Counted from the stretch's first letter, positions 1-8,443 are shown. The stretch: DNA of 64,000 nucleotides from Enterobacter kobei (GCF_018323985.1 NZ_AP024590.1:1426001-1490000), one strand, 5' to 3'. Notes: generated by a model from the sequence alone, not told the origin. A program made the numbers and translations.

Positions 1-264
1 GATCGGCGGCTGTTTCTGACCCACGGGCATCTGTTTGGCCCTGATCATCTGCCGCCGCTGGGGGCGGGAGATGTGCTGGTTTATGGACATACGCATTTGC
101 CGGTAGCGGAACGACGGGGCGAGGTGATTCATTTCAATCCCGGCTCGGTCAGCATTCCCAAAGGCGGACATGTCGCCAGCTACGGCATACTGGATGAAAA
201 CGTTTTGCGTGTAATCGCACTGAATGATCAACGCGTTATTGCACAGGTCACGATTAATCCGTAA
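1..264 (+). CDS. yfcE: YfcE phosphodiesterase, C-terminal part (5' truncated by window edge)
   Basis: The first 87 codons in frame 1 are open and end at TAA 262-264; the true start lies before the window. The fragment has two calcineurin-type metallophosphoesterase motifs, THGH near fragment residues 7-10 and GHTH near 29-32, whose histidines coordinate the two active-site metals. The late motif FNPGSVSIPKGG is typical of the YfcE/MJ0936-like family. YfcE is a manganese-dependent phosphodiesterase known mainly from in vitro work on artificial substrates; its physiological substrate is unclear. About half of the usual ~184 residues is visible. The downstream neighbour is yfcD, as in E. coli. 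Confidence 0.93.
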   Translation, partial: DRRLFLTHGHLFGPDHLPPLGAGDVLVYGHTHLPVAERRGEVIHFNPGSVSIPKGGHVASYGILDENVLRVIALNDQRVIAQVTINP

Positions 265-318
265 TTTACCCGACAACCAAAAACGCGTCATAAGAGCGCT
301 TAGAGAGAAGGTTTCCTG

Positions 319-864
319 ATGGTGGAACAACGTCATTTTACAGGCACGGAATGGGTAGATATTGTCAACGAAGACAATGAGGTGATAGCGCAAGCCAGCC
401 GCGAACAGATGCGCGCGCAGTGTCTGCGTCATCGCGCGACCTATATCGTTGTGCATGATGGCATGGGTAAAATTCTGGTGCAGCGCCGCACCGAGACCAA
501 AGACTTTATGCCAGGGATGCTGGATGCCACCGCTGGTGGCGTGGTGCAGGCGGATGAAGTGTTACTCGATTCCGCGCGCCGGGAAGCCGAAGAGGAATTA
601 GGCATTGCGGGCGTTCCGCTTGCCGAACACGGGCAGTTCTATTTCGAAGATGAACATTGCCGCGTCTGGGGCGCACTGTTCAGCTGCGTATCCCACGGCC
701 CGTTCGCGTTACAGGAAGAGGAAGTCAGCGAAGTGTGCTGGATGACGCCGGAAGAGATCACCGCCCGCTGCGATGAATTCACCCCGGACTCGCTGAAAGC
801 GCTGGCACTGTGGATGACCCGCAATGCCAACAACGATCAGCCAAAGCTTGAAACCGCGCAGTAA
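319..864 (+). CDS. yfcD: Nudix hydrolase YfcD
   Basis: A 181-residue Nudix hydrolase. The Nudix box runs from Gly74 to Ile96 and fits GX5EX7REUXEEXGU exactly: E80, then R88-E89 and E92-E93, the residues that bind catalytic Mg2+. Proteins of this fold hydrolyse a nucleoside diphosphate linked to another moiety; the YfcD substrate is not established, and the family resembles isopentenyl-diphosphate isomerase-type Nudix proteins. The start at 319 is preceded by AGAGAAGG about 8 bases upstream. It follows yfcE by 54 bp in the same direction and could be co-transcribed with it. It converges on the repressor gene that ends at 867, leaving only 2 bp between them. Confidence 0.95.
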   Translation: MVEQRHFTGTEWVDIVNEDNEVIAQASREQMRAQCLRHRATYIVVHDGMGKILVQRRTETKDFMPGMLDATAGGVVQADEVLLDSARREAEEELGIAGVPLAEHGQFYFEDEHCRVWGALFSCVSHGPFALQEEEVSEVCWMTPEEITARCDEFTPDSLKALALWMTRNANNDQPKLETAQ

Positions 865-866
865 CC

Positions 867-1886
867 TCAGCAACTCTCCCGCAGACACAGCGTCGAGGCA
901 ATTGGCGCGCGTGTCGTCCAGTCATCATCATTCAGTCGCGCCAGCAGGGCGCGACCTGCTTCAATACCAATCTGGCGATGCGGCACGGCAATGGTGGTCA
1001 GCGGTGGCTGGCAGACCCGGCTGACATCGCTGTCCCCAAAGCCGACAATCGCCAGATCGTCCGGTACTTTGATCCGCCGACGCTGACACTCATAGAGCGC
1101 GCCACACGCCAGTTCATCTGACACGCACACCAGCGCATCCAGCTCCGGCCACGCCAGTAAAAATTCCGGCAGCTGCGCCGCACCGGTAGAAAAGGTGGGC
1201 GGCGCGGCGGCGTTAATTACCCGGTTCGGCGACATATGGTGGCGCAACATGGCTTTATACCAGCCCTGCAAATGCTGCTGGAAAATCCACTGTTCCTGAT
1301 TGGCGCACAGCAGGCCGATATTCTGATAGCCGCGCTGGATAAGCGTCTGCGTTAATTCCTGCATGGCGGCGACGTTATCAATACCGATATTCATATCGAT
1401 GGGATCGGTCCGCGTCGCGCCGATTTCCATCACCGGAATACTGGCGTTGGTCAGCCAGTGGCGCACGGTTTCGCTGTGCTCGACGCTCAGCAAAATGGCG
1501 GCGGCCAGGTTCGAGGCCAGCAGCGTTTCCAGCAGCTTTTCTTCCTGCTCCAGCCGGTGCTGCGACTCCGCCAGCATGATCTGATACCCCGCCGGTTGCA
1601 GCACCTGCTGGAGTCCGGCAAACATTTCCGAGCAGCCGGACTCCGCCAGATTTGGTACCACCATTGCAATCGTCCACGACGACGCGGAGGCAAGGGCGCT
1701 GGCGGCCAGATTGGGCAGATAACCCAGCTCCCGTACCGCCGCTTCAATTTTTTCACGTAGTTTGTCGGAAACCTGTTCAGGCGTGCGCAGCGCCCTGGAA
1801 ACCGTCATCGTGCCGACGCCCGCCAGTTGTGCAACGTCTGCCAGCGTCACCTTTCCGGTATTGCGCCGTTTTCGGGTAATAGACAT
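867..1886 (-). CDS. LacI-family transcriptional repressor of the adjacent PTS/transketolase operon
   Basis: A 339-residue LacI/GalR-type regulator. The N-terminal helix-turn-helix lies at about residues 14-33 (TLADVAQLAGVGTMTVSRAL), the minor-groove hinge helix at about 55-66 (ending NLAASALAS), and the periplasmic-binding-protein-like effector domain from about residue 72 to the end. The DNA-binding part resembles the gluconate repressor branch. The gene is divergent from the EIIA-EIIB-EIIC-transketolase operon, and two palindromes with the central CG typical of LacI-family operators lie in the 246-bp gap. Inference: it represses that operon and is released by the imported sugar phosphate or a derivative. 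The effector is unknown. Confidence 0.9.
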   Translation of the reverse strand: MSITRKRRNTGKVTLADVAQLAGVGTMTVSRALRTPEQVSDKLREKIEAAVRELGYLPNLAASALASASSWTIAMVVPNLAESGCSEMFAGLQQVLQPAGYQIMLAESQHRLEQEEKLLETLLASNLAAAILLSVEHSETVRHWLTNASIPVMEIGATRTDPIDMNIGIDNVAAMQELTQTLIQRGYQNIGLLCANQEQWIFQQHLQGWYKAMLRHHMSPNRVINAAAPPTFSTGAAQLPEFLLAWPELDALVCVSDELACGALYECQRRRIKVPDDLAIVGFGDSDVSRVCQPPLTTIAVPHRQIGIEAGRALLARLNDDDWTTRAPIASTLCLRESC

Positions 1887-2006
1887 TCTCGTTCCTGCGT
1901 AAAGACGATGATCTCAGTGGCTTTTTTCGATTTATTTATTCGTAGCAAGGCAAGTATACGCCGGATAAGCACATTATTACCGGGATACAGGACAATGATT
2001 GTGATC

Positions 2007-2020
2007 TGATAGCGCTATCA
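2007..2020. promoter_or_regulatory. Putative LacI-type operator O1
   Basis: TGATAGCGCTATCA is a perfect 14-bp palindrome with a central CG, as in LacI/GalR-family operators. It lies between the divergent repressor gene and the PTS operon. Its centre is 34 bp from a nearly identical second palindrome. Confidence 0.72.
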
Positions 2021-2040
2021 CAATTTCGCACAGTGCTCTT

Positions 2041-2054
2041 TGATAGCGCTATCT
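2041..2054. promoter_or_regulatory. Putative LacI-type operator O2
   Basis: TGATAGCGCTATCT repeats operator O1 with one base changed at its outer end; the inner 12 bases are perfectly palindromic. It ends one base before a CRP-like site, so a bound repressor would probably interfere with CRP. This is inference from position. Confidence 0.7.
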
Positions 2055-2055
2055 T

Positions 2056-2071
2056 TGTGATTTGTATCACG
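2056..2071 (+). promoter_or_regulatory. Putative CRP-cAMP site of the PTS/transketolase promoter
   Basis: TGTGA-N6-TCACG at this position differs from the TGTGA-N6-TCACA consensus by one base. If it acts as a class II site (centre near -41.5), transcription would begin near 2105, with the -10-like CATAAAGT at 2091-2098 placed correctly. A start near 2105 lies after the ATG at 2088 and supports the GTG at 2133 as the EIIA start. Catabolite control fits a sugar operon. Confidence 0.6.
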
Positions 2072-2132
2072 GTCAGTTCGCGGATCCTTGCATAAAGTTT
2101 GTCCATCTTTTGCCACCAAAGAGGGGAACAGC

Positions 2133-2576
2133 GTGCTGGAGACATGGCTTAACGGGCCCACGATTCAATGCCGCGAGCAGGTTGATGACTGGCAGCAGGC
2201 GCTGGCGATCTGCGCCCAACCGTTGCTGGATGCAGGTGTGATCACGCCGGATTATGTACCGGCGATTATTCGCCAGCAGCACACACTGGGCGCGTATTAC
2301 GTGCTGGCACCGGGACTGGCGATGCCCCATGCCAGGCCAGAAGAGGGGGCGAAGGCGCACGGCTTATCGCTGCTGAAATTACAGCGCGGCGTGACGTTTA
2401 ATGCCGGGGAGTTCGATCCGGTGGATCTGATTATCATGCTGGCAGCGGCAGATAAGCATAGCCATATTGAAATGATCGCCACGCTGGCAGAATTATTTTC
2501 CAGCGAGAAAGACATGGAGGAATTACACCAGGCTAACCGCAAGGAGGAAATAGAAAAAATCATCCAGCGCTTTTAG
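2133..2576 (+). CDS. PTS EIIA component, ascorbate/mannitol-type (UlaC-like)
   Basis: A cytoplasmic PTS phosphocarrier of 147 residues when started at GTG 2133. An in-frame ATG at 2088 would add 15 residues, but GTG 2133 has AGGGGA 7 bases upstream and the predicted transcription start lies after 2088. The phosphorylation site is His66 in the motif AMPHARPE. The fold and length match PTS EIIA type 2 proteins such as UlaC. It passes phosphate from HPr to the EIIB encoded 81 bp downstream. It is the first gene of an operon with EIIB, EIIC and two transketolase halves, so it is likely specific to that system. Substrate unknown. Confidence 0.9.
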   Translation: MLETWLNGPTIQCREQVDDWQQALAICAQPLLDAGVITPDYVPAIIRQQHTLGAYYVLAPGLAMPHARPEEGAKAHGLSLLKLQRGVTFNAGEFDPVDLIIMLAAADKHSHIEMIATLAELFSSEKDMEELHQANRKEEIEKIIQRF

Positions 2577-2657
2577 ATTTTTATAAATTAATCCCTTTAC
2601 AACATCACGCATTATTACGTGATGCACCTGAACTTTACCCTACGAAAGGTGATAATA

Positions 2658-2930
2658 ATGAAAATTATGGCAATTTGCGGCTCCGGCCTCGGCAGCAGTT
2701 TTATGGTCGAAATGAATATCAAAAAAGTGCTGAAAAAGCTCAATATCGAAGCGGAAGTGGAGCACTCTGACCTGTCATCCGCCACCCCCGGCGCAGCCGA
2801 CCTGTTCGTGATGGCGAAAGACATCGCCGCCAGCGCCGGCGTGCCGGACCACCAACTGGTGGTGATCAATAACATTATCGATATTAATGAGCTGGAAGCG
2901 AAGCTCCAGACTTATTTTGCCAACCGGTAA
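2658..2930 (+). CDS. PTS EIIB component (UlaB-like)
   Basis: A 90-residue PTS lactose/ascorbate-type EIIB. The conserved P-loop CGSGLGSS begins at Cys7, the residue phosphorylated by EIIA before transfer to the sugar. I chose ATG 2658 because GAAAGGTG lies 5-9 bases upstream and it puts the Cys at the usual distance from the N-terminus. The in-frame ATG at 2619 would add 13 residues and has no good ribosome binding site. The gene sits between EIIA and EIIC, so the three form a complete sugar-specific enzyme II split over three polypeptides, as in the ulaABC system. Confidence 0.92.
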   Translation: MKIMAICGSGLGSSFMVEMNIKKVLKKLNIEAEVEHSDLSSATPGAADLFVMAKDIAASAGVPDHQLVVINNIIDINELEAKLQTYFANR

Positions 2931-2952
2931 CTGCATATAAAGCGAGGCGGAT

Positions 2953-4344
2953 ATGTTTATCCTTGAAACGCTCAATTTTATTGTCGATATACTGAAAGTG
3001 CCGTCAGTACTGGTGGGCTTAATCGCCTTAATTGGTCTGGTGGCGCAGAAAAAATCATTTTCCGATGTGGTAAAAGGCACGGTAAAAACCATTCTCGGTT
3101 TTATTGTGCTGGGCGGCGGGGCCACTGTATTAGTCGGGTCGCTTAATCCTTTAGGCGGCATGTTTGAACACGCTTTTAATATTCAGGGCATCATACCGAA
3201 TAACGAGGCGATTGTTTCCATTGCGCTGGAGAAATACGGCGCGTCGACGGCGCTGATCATGGCGTTTGGCATGGTCGCTAATATTATCGTCGCGCGCTTT
3301 ACGCGGCTGAAGTACATCTTCCTGACTGGTCATCATACCTTTTATATGGCCTGTATGATCGGCGTGATCCTCACCGTCGCCGGGTTTGAAGGCGTAGGCC
3401 TGGTGTTTACCGGATCGCTGATTTTAGGTCTGGTGATGGCCTTTTTCCCGGCCATCGCGCAACGCTATATGCGGCGCATCACCGGCACCGATGACATCGG
3501 CTTTGGTCACTTCGGCACGCTCGGCTACGTGCTGGCAGGGTGGATCGGCAGCGTCTGCGGTAAAGGCTCGCGTTCAACAGAAGAGATGAACCTGCCGAAG
3601 AATTTAAGCTTTTTGCGCGACAGCTCTATTTCCATCTCGCTCACCATGATCATTATTTATCTCATCATGGCGGTCTGTGCCGGGCGTGAATATATCGAAA
3701 GCACCCTCAGCGGCGGCCAGAACTTCCTTGTGTACGCCATTATTCAGGCTATCACCTTCGCCGCCGGGGTATTTATCATCCTGCAGGGCGTGCGCCTCAT
3801 CCTCGCGGAAATCGTCCCGGCCTTTACCGGCTTTTCGGAAAAACTGGTGCCCAATGCCCGCCCGGCGCTGGATTGCCCGGTGGTTTACCCTTACGCCCCT
3901 AATGCAGTGCTGATTGGTTTCCTGTTCAGCTTCCTCGGCGGGCTGGTGGGATTGTTCCTGCTCGGGCAGATGAAGCTGGTGCTGATCCTGCCGGGTGTGG
4001 TGCCACACTTCTTTACCGGTGCCACCGCGGGTGTCTTTGGTAACGCTACCGGAGGACGACGCGGCGCGATGCTCGGATCTTTCGCGAACGGACTGTTGAT
4101 CACTTTCCTGCCGGTACTGCTGTTGCCAGTATTGGGTGCCATCGGTTTTGCCAATACCACTTTCTCGGACGCGGATTTCGGCGTGATCGGCATCGTACTG
4201 GGCAATCTGGCGCGCTACCTCTCGCCGCTGGCGATCACCGGGCTGGTGGTGGCGCTGTTTGCAGCCCTGGTGGCGTGGAATCTGTTTGCGCGAAAAAAAC
4301 CGGCGGCTGGCGACACGCAGCCTACTAGCGGAGCGAAATTATGA
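2953..4344 (+). CDS. PTS EIIC permease, UlaA/SgaT family
   Basis: A 463-residue integral membrane protein, close to the 465 residues of E. coli UlaA, with about ten hydrophobic segments spread from residue 7 to 455. It resembles the L-ascorbate permease family (PTS-AG) along its length, so it should bind and translocate the sugar that EIIB phosphorylates. AGCGAGG lies just before ATG 2953. The stop overlaps the start of the transketolase N-half (ATGA, 4341-4344), implying translational coupling. The substrate need not be ascorbate: none of the ula catabolic genes (lactonase, decarboxylase, epimerases) is here, and two transketolase halves follow instead. Confidence 0.92.
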   Translation: MFILETLNFIVDILKVPSVLVGLIALIGLVAQKKSFSDVVKGTVKTILGFIVLGGGATVLVGSLNPLGGMFEHAFNIQGIIPNNEAIVSIALEKYGASTALIMAFGMVANIIVARFTRLKYIFLTGHHTFYMACMIGVILTVAGFEGVGLVFTGSLILGLVMAFFPAIAQRYMRRITGTDDIGFGHFGTLGYVLAGWIGSVCGKGSRSTEEMNLPKNLSFLRDSSISISLTMIIIYLIMAVCAGREYIESTLSGGQNFLVYAIIQAITFAAGVFIILQGVRLILAEIVPAFTGFSEKLVPNARPALDCPVVYPYAPNAVLIGFLFSFLGGLVGLFLLGQMKLVLILPGVVPHFFTGATAGVFGNATGGRRGAMLGSFANGLLITFLPVLLLPVLGAIGFANTTFSDADFGVIGIVLGNLARYLSPLAITGLVVALFAALVAWNLFARKKPAAGDTQPTSGAKL

Positions 4345-5174
4345 GCACGATGACAGAACTGACGCAGCTGGCGCGGGAGATCCGCGTTGCCACCCTGAAA
4401 TCACTGACCGCACTGGGTTTCGGGCACTACGGTGGCAGTATGTCGGTGGTGGAAACCCTGGCAGTATTGTATGGCGAGGTGATGCGCATTGATCCGGCGG
4501 ATCCCGACTGGCCGCAGCGCGATTATTTCGTGCTGTCGAAAGGTCACGCAGGCCCGGCGCTGTACAGCACGCTCGCCATCAAGGGCTATTTCCCGGTAGA
4601 GGAATTACAGACCCTGAATCAGAACGGCACCCGCCTGCCAAGCCATCCGGATCGGCTGAAAACCCGCGGCGTGGATGCCACCACCGGCTCGCTCGGGCAG
4701 GGGATTTCCATCGCGGGGGGGATGGCGCTGTCGCACAAGCTGGCCGGGCGCGCTAACCGCGTGTTCTGTATCGTCGGCGACGGCGAGCTGAACGAAGGCC
4801 AGTGCTGGGAGGCGTTTCAGTTCATTGCCCATCACCGGTTGAATAATCTGACGGTGTTTGTCGACTGGAACAAACAGCAACTGGACGGTGAGCTGGACGA
4901 GATTATCTGCGCCTTCGATCTGGAGGGTAAATTCCGCGCCTTTAGCTATGACGTTTGCACCGTGAAAGGCGACGACATCGCCGCCATTCGGGAAGCGGTC
5001 GCGCCGCGTCCGGCAGCGGATGCCCGCCCGCGCATTGTGATCCTCGACAGCATCAAAGGGCAGGGCGTGCCTTATCTGGAACAGCTCGGCAATTCACACC
5101 ATTTACGCCTGACGGATGAGATGAAGCAGGCGCTGGATCAGACCATCGCACAACTGGAGGCCGCGCATGATTAA
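4341..5174 (+). CDS. Transketolase, N-terminal subunit
   Basis: A 277-residue thiamine-diphosphate-binding half of a split transketolase. The motifs are SKGHA (66-70), GSLGQG (116-121) and the ThDP/Mg2+ motif GDGEL (146-150) with Asn177. It ends after the PP domain, and the pyrimidine-binding half is the next gene; the two overlap by 8 bp and should form one enzyme. The start at 4341 overlaps the EIIC stop; ATG 4350 is an in-frame alternative. Transketolases transfer two-carbon ketol units between sugar phosphates. The operon context suggests it acts on the phosphorylated sugar delivered by the PTS (inference). Confidence 0.93.
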   Translation: MSTMTELTQLAREIRVATLKSLTALGFGHYGGSMSVVETLAVLYGEVMRIDPADPDWPQRDYFVLSKGHAGPALYSTLAIKGYFPVEELQTLNQNGTRLPSHPDRLKTRGVDATTGSLGQGISIAGGMALSHKLAGRANRVFCIVGDGELNEGQCWEAFQFIAHHRLNNLTVFVDWNKQQLDGELDEIICAFDLEGKFRAFSYDVCTVKGDDIAAIREAVAPRPAADARPRIVILDSIKGQGVPYLEQLGNSHHLRLTDEMKQALDQTIAQLEAAHD

Positions 5175-6120
5175 GATCGCACCCGTCGGCGGAAAAGACG
5201 CCATTGAAATGCGCAAAGTGTACGCCGGATTTGTAGCAGAGCAGATTGAGCGCGGCAGTGACATTATCGCGCTGGAAGCGGATTTAATGAGTTCTATGGC
5301 AATGGACGGCGTGCAGAAACGCTATCCGCAGCACGTTATTAACTGCGGCATTATGGAAGCCAACGTTATCGGCACCGCGGCCGGGCTTGCGCTCACCGGG
5401 CGTAAACCTTTTGTGCATACCTTTACCGCCTTTGCCAGCCGTCGCTGTTTTGATCAGCTGTTTATGGCGCTGGACTATCAGCGCAATAACGTGAAGGTTA
5501 TCGCCTCGGATGCGGGGGTGACCGCGTGTCACAATGGCGGCACGCACATGTCCTTTGAGGATATGGGGATTGTGCGCGGGCTGGCGCATTCGGTGGTGCT
5601 GGAAGTCACCGACGCGGTGATGTTTGACGATGTGTTGCGCCAGTTAATGACGCTCGAGGGCTTTTACTGGCTGCGCACCATCCGTAAACAGGCGGCGACC
5701 GTTTATGCCCCCGGCTCGGTTTTCACCATCGGCAAAGGCAACGTGCTGCGCGATGGCAGCGACATCACGCTGATCGCAAATGGCATTATGGTGGCAGAGG
5801 CGCTACAGGCGGCAGAGATACTGGCGCAGGAGGGCGTCAGCGCGGCGGTGATCGACATGTTTACGCTCAAACCCATCGACCGCATGCTGATAAAAAACTA
5901 CGCCGAGAAAACCGGCAAAATGGTGACCTGTGAAAACCACAGTATTCACAACGGGCTTGGCTCGGCGGTGGCGGAAGTGCTGGTGGAAACCTGCCCGGTA
6001 CCGATGCGCCGCGTCGGGGTGAAAGAACGTTATGGCCAGGTGGGCACGCAGGATTTCCTGCAAAAAGAGTATGGACTGACGGCGCTGGATATTGTGTCGG
6101 CGGCGCGAGAGTTGCTGTAA
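5167..6120 (+). CDS. Transketolase, C-terminal subunit
   Basis: A 317-residue partner of the preceding gene with the transketolase pyrimidine-binding domain (first ~190 residues) and C-terminal domain. The conserved glutamate that activates ThDP is Glu64 in CGIMEANVIG. GGTHMSFEDMG follows, as in family members. Split transketolases occur for specialised substrates (for example apiose and sulfosugar pathways) and in archaea, while housekeeping TktA/TktB are single chains near 660 residues. This is the last gene of the operon, with a strong terminator 5 bp after its stop. I know of a similarly arranged uncharacterised locus near pta in Salmonella. Confidence 0.93.
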   Translation: MIKIAPVGGKDAIEMRKVYAGFVAEQIERGSDIIALEADLMSSMAMDGVQKRYPQHVINCGIMEANVIGTAAGLALTGRKPFVHTFTAFASRRCFDQLFMALDYQRNNVKVIASDAGVTACHNGGTHMSFEDMGIVRGLAHSVVLEVTDAVMFDDVLRQLMTLEGFYWLRTIRKQAATVYAPGSVFTIGKGNVLRDGSDITLIANGIMVAEALQAAEILAQEGVSAAVIDMFTLKPIDRMLIKNYAEKTGKMVTCENHSIHNGLGSAVAEVLVETCPVPMRRVGVKERYGQVGTQDFLQKEYGLTALDIVSAARELL

Positions 6121-6124
6121 ATAA

Positions 6125-6154
6125 AAAGGCGACCCGTGAAGGGTCGCCTTTTTG
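6125..6154 (+). terminator. Intrinsic terminator of the PTS/transketolase operon
   Basis: A GC-rich stem, AAAGGCGACCC / GGGTCGCCTTT with loop GTGAA, runs directly into TTTTT. It starts just after the transketolase stop at 6120. Confidence 0.88.
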
Positions 6155-6156
6155 TT

Positions 6157-6224
6157 GCCCGATAGCGCTGGCGCTTACCGGGCCTACGGTTTTGTAGGCC
6201 GGATAAGCGAAGCGCCATCCGGCA
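6157..6224. repeat. REP/BIME palindromic repeat pair
   Basis: Two facing REP-type palindromes (GCCCGATAGCGCTGGCGC.. and GTAGGCCGGATAAGCGAAG..) lie between the convergent operon end and pta. Their form is typical of enterobacterial extragenic repeats. Confidence 0.85.
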
Positions 6225-6229
6225 AAACA

Positions 6230-8371
6230 TTACTGCTGTTGCGAAGACTGGATCGCCGTCAGGGCGATGGTGTAGACAATATCGTCTACCAGCGCGCCAC
6301 GGGACAGGTCGTTCACCGGCTTACGCATACCCTGCAGCATCGGCCCGATAGAGATCAGGTCGGCAGAACGCTGTACCGCTTTATAAGTGGTGTTACCGGT
6401 GTTCAGGTCCGGGAAGATGAACACGGTAGCACGACCCGCAACCGGGGAGTTCGGCGCTTTGGATTTTGCCACGTCAGCCATTACCGCAGCGTCATACTGC
6501 AGCGGGCCATCGATGACCAGATCCGGACGTTTTTCCTTAGCGATACGGGTTGCTTCGCGGACTTTCTCTACATCGCTACCGGCACCAGAGTTACCGGTGG
6601 AGTAGGAGAGCATTGCCACGCGCGGCTCGATACCGAATGCTGTTGCGGAATCCGCAGACTGGATGGCGATTTCTGCCAGCTGTTCAGCGGTCGGATCCGG
6701 GTTGATCGCGCAGTCACCGTAAACATAAACCTGTTCCGGCAGCAGCATGAAGAACACGGAAGACACCAGCGAGCTGCCCGGTGCAGTTTTGATCAGCTGT
6801 AACGGCGGACGGATGGTGTTTGCAGTGGTGTGAACCGCACCGGAAACCAGACCGTCAACTTCGTCCTGTTCCAGCATCAGCGTACCCAGTACCACGTTGT
6901 CTTCCAGCTGTTCGCGGGCAACGGCTTCGGTCATGCCTTTGTTCTTACGCAGCTCAACCAGACGGGCAACGTAGCTTTCACGCACCACTTCCGGATCGAC
7001 GATTTCGATGCCAGCGCCCAGTTCAACGCCCTGGGAAGCCGCAACGCGGTTGATTTCATCCGGGTTACCCAGCAGCACACAGGTCGCGATGCCGCGCTCG
7101 GCACAAATCGCTGCCGCTTTCACGGTACGCGGTTCGTCGCCTTCCGGCAGTACAACGCGTTTGCCAGCCTGACGGGCCAGTTCGGTCAGCTGATAGCGGA
7201 ACGCTGGCGGAGACAGGCGACGGCTACGCTCGGAGGTGGCGGTCAGGGATTCGATCCAGTCAGCATTGATGTAGCTGGCAACGTATTCCTGAACTTTCTC
7301 GATACGCTGATGGTCATCAGCCGGCACTTCCAGGTTGAAGCTTTGCAGGCTCAGGGAGGTCTGCCAGGTGTTGGTGTTCACCATGAATACCGGCAGGCCG
7401 GTGGCGAAAGCACGTTCACACAGCTTAGCCACGCGAGCGTCCATTTCATAAGCGCCGGTCAGCAGGATGGCACCGATTTCTACACCGTTCATCGCGGCGA
7501 GGCAGGCAGCCACCAGCACGTCAGGACGGTCTGCGGAGGTCACCAGCAGGGAGCCCGGGCGGAAGTGTTCCAGCATGTGCGGAATGCTGCGCGCACAGAA
7601 GGTAACGGACTTCACGCGGCGGGTGTTAATGTCGCCTTCGTTAACGATGGTGGCGTTCAGGTGACGCGCCATATCGATAGCACGGGTAGCGATCAGATCG
7701 AAGCTCCACGGCACCGCGCCCAGCACAGGCAGTGCGCTGGAGTGTTGCAGCTGAGTCGGATCGATGTTGCTGACTTTCGCTTTGGTCGAGTCGTCGAAAA
7801 TCTCGGACAGATCCGGACGGGTACGGCCCTGCTCGTCAACCGGCGCGTTCAGCTTGTTAACGATAACGCCGGTGATGTTGGCGTTTTTCGCGCCGCCGAA
7901 GCTGCTGCGGGTGAGTTCGATACGCTCTTTGAGCTGCTCAGCAGTGTCGGTGCCCTGGGACATGACGAAAACAATTTCGGCATTCAGGGTTTTGGCGATT
8001 TCATAGTTCAGCGACTGGGCGAACTGATGTTTACGCGTCGGCACCAGGCCTTCAACCAGCACCACTTCTGCGTCTTTTGCGCTTTCGTGGTAGCGGGCGA
8101 TGATCTCTTCCATCAGCACATCTTTCTGATTGCTGGAGAGCAGAGATTCAACGTGGCTCATTTTCAGCGGTTCAGCGGCTGGCAGGCCGGAGTTCGCGCG
8201 CACGATAGTGGTAGTCTGGTCAGGCGCATCGCCACCAGCACGCGGCTGGGCGATAGGTTTGAACACGCTCAGACGAACGCCTTTGCGTTCCATAGCACGG
8301 ATCACGCCCAGGCTGACGCTGGTCAGGCCGACGCTGGTTCCGGTAGGGATGAGCATAATAATACGGGACAC
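6230..8371 (-). CDS. pta: Phosphate acetyltransferase
   Basis: A 713-residue Pta, one residue shorter than E. coli Pta. It interconverts acetyl-CoA and acetyl phosphate. The N-terminal P-loop-like regulatory domain opens with PTGTSVGLTSVSLGV (about residues 9-23), the DRTGG-type domain lies around 220-340, and the catalytic PTA domain fills about 390-713, including YSTGNSGAG. With AckA it forms the acetate overflow pathway, and the acetyl phosphate intermediate can donate phosphate or acetyl groups to other proteins. It lies 79 bp downstream of ackA on the same strand, and that gap contains a stable hairpin, so the ratio of the two products may be tuned. Confidence 0.98.
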   Translation of the reverse strand: MSRIIMLIPTGTSVGLTSVSLGVIRAMERKGVRLSVFKPIAQPRAGGDAPDQTTTIVRANSGLPAAEPLKMSHVESLLSSNQKDVLMEEIIARYHESAKDAEVVLVEGLVPTRKHQFAQSLNYEIAKTLNAEIVFVMSQGTDTAEQLKERIELTRSSFGGAKNANITGVIVNKLNAPVDEQGRTRPDLSEIFDDSTKAKVSNIDPTQLQHSSALPVLGAVPWSFDLIATRAIDMARHLNATIVNEGDINTRRVKSVTFCARSIPHMLEHFRPGSLLVTSADRPDVLVAACLAAMNGVEIGAILLTGAYEMDARVAKLCERAFATGLPVFMVNTNTWQTSLSLQSFNLEVPADDHQRIEKVQEYVASYINADWIESLTATSERSRRLSPPAFRYQLTELARQAGKRVVLPEGDEPRTVKAAAICAERGIATCVLLGNPDEINRVAASQGVELGAGIEIVDPEVVRESYVARLVELRKNKGMTEAVAREQLEDNVVLGTLMLEQDEVDGLVSGAVHTTANTIRPPLQLIKTAPGSSLVSSVFFMLLPEQVYVYGDCAINPDPTAEQLAEIAIQSADSATAFGIEPRVAMLSYSTGNSGAGSDVEKVREATRIAKEKRPDLVIDGPLQYDAAVMADVAKSKAPNSPVAGRATVFIFPDLNTGNTTYKAVQRSADLISIGPMLQGMRKPVNDLSRGALVDDIVYTIALTAIQSSQQQ

Positions 8372-8419
8372 GGTTTATCCTCTTTTCGTTACCGCCGCTG
8401 TGGGCGGAAGATAAAACAG

Positions 8420-8443
8420 CACCGCCAGCGTGGGCTGGCGGTG
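8420..8443 (-). terminator. Hairpin in the ackA-pta intergenic gap (possible partial terminator)
   Basis: CACCGCCAGC / GCTGGCGGTG forms a 10-bp perfect stem with a 4-base loop just downstream of the ackA stop. Read in the ackA direction it is followed by GCTGTTTTATC, only a weak T-run. It probably acts as an RNA stabiliser or leaky terminator within the operon. Confidence 0.5.

Noticed and set aside
2088..2132. Upstream ATG start for the EIIA gene
   Set aside because: It would precede the transcription start predicted from the CRP site and has no ribosome binding site; GTG 2133 has AGGGGA well placed.
2953..4344. Annotation of the EIIC as the true L-ascorbate permease UlaA
   Set aside because: The family match is clear, but ula catabolic genes are missing and transketolase subunits follow, so the substrate cannot be assumed to be ascorbate.
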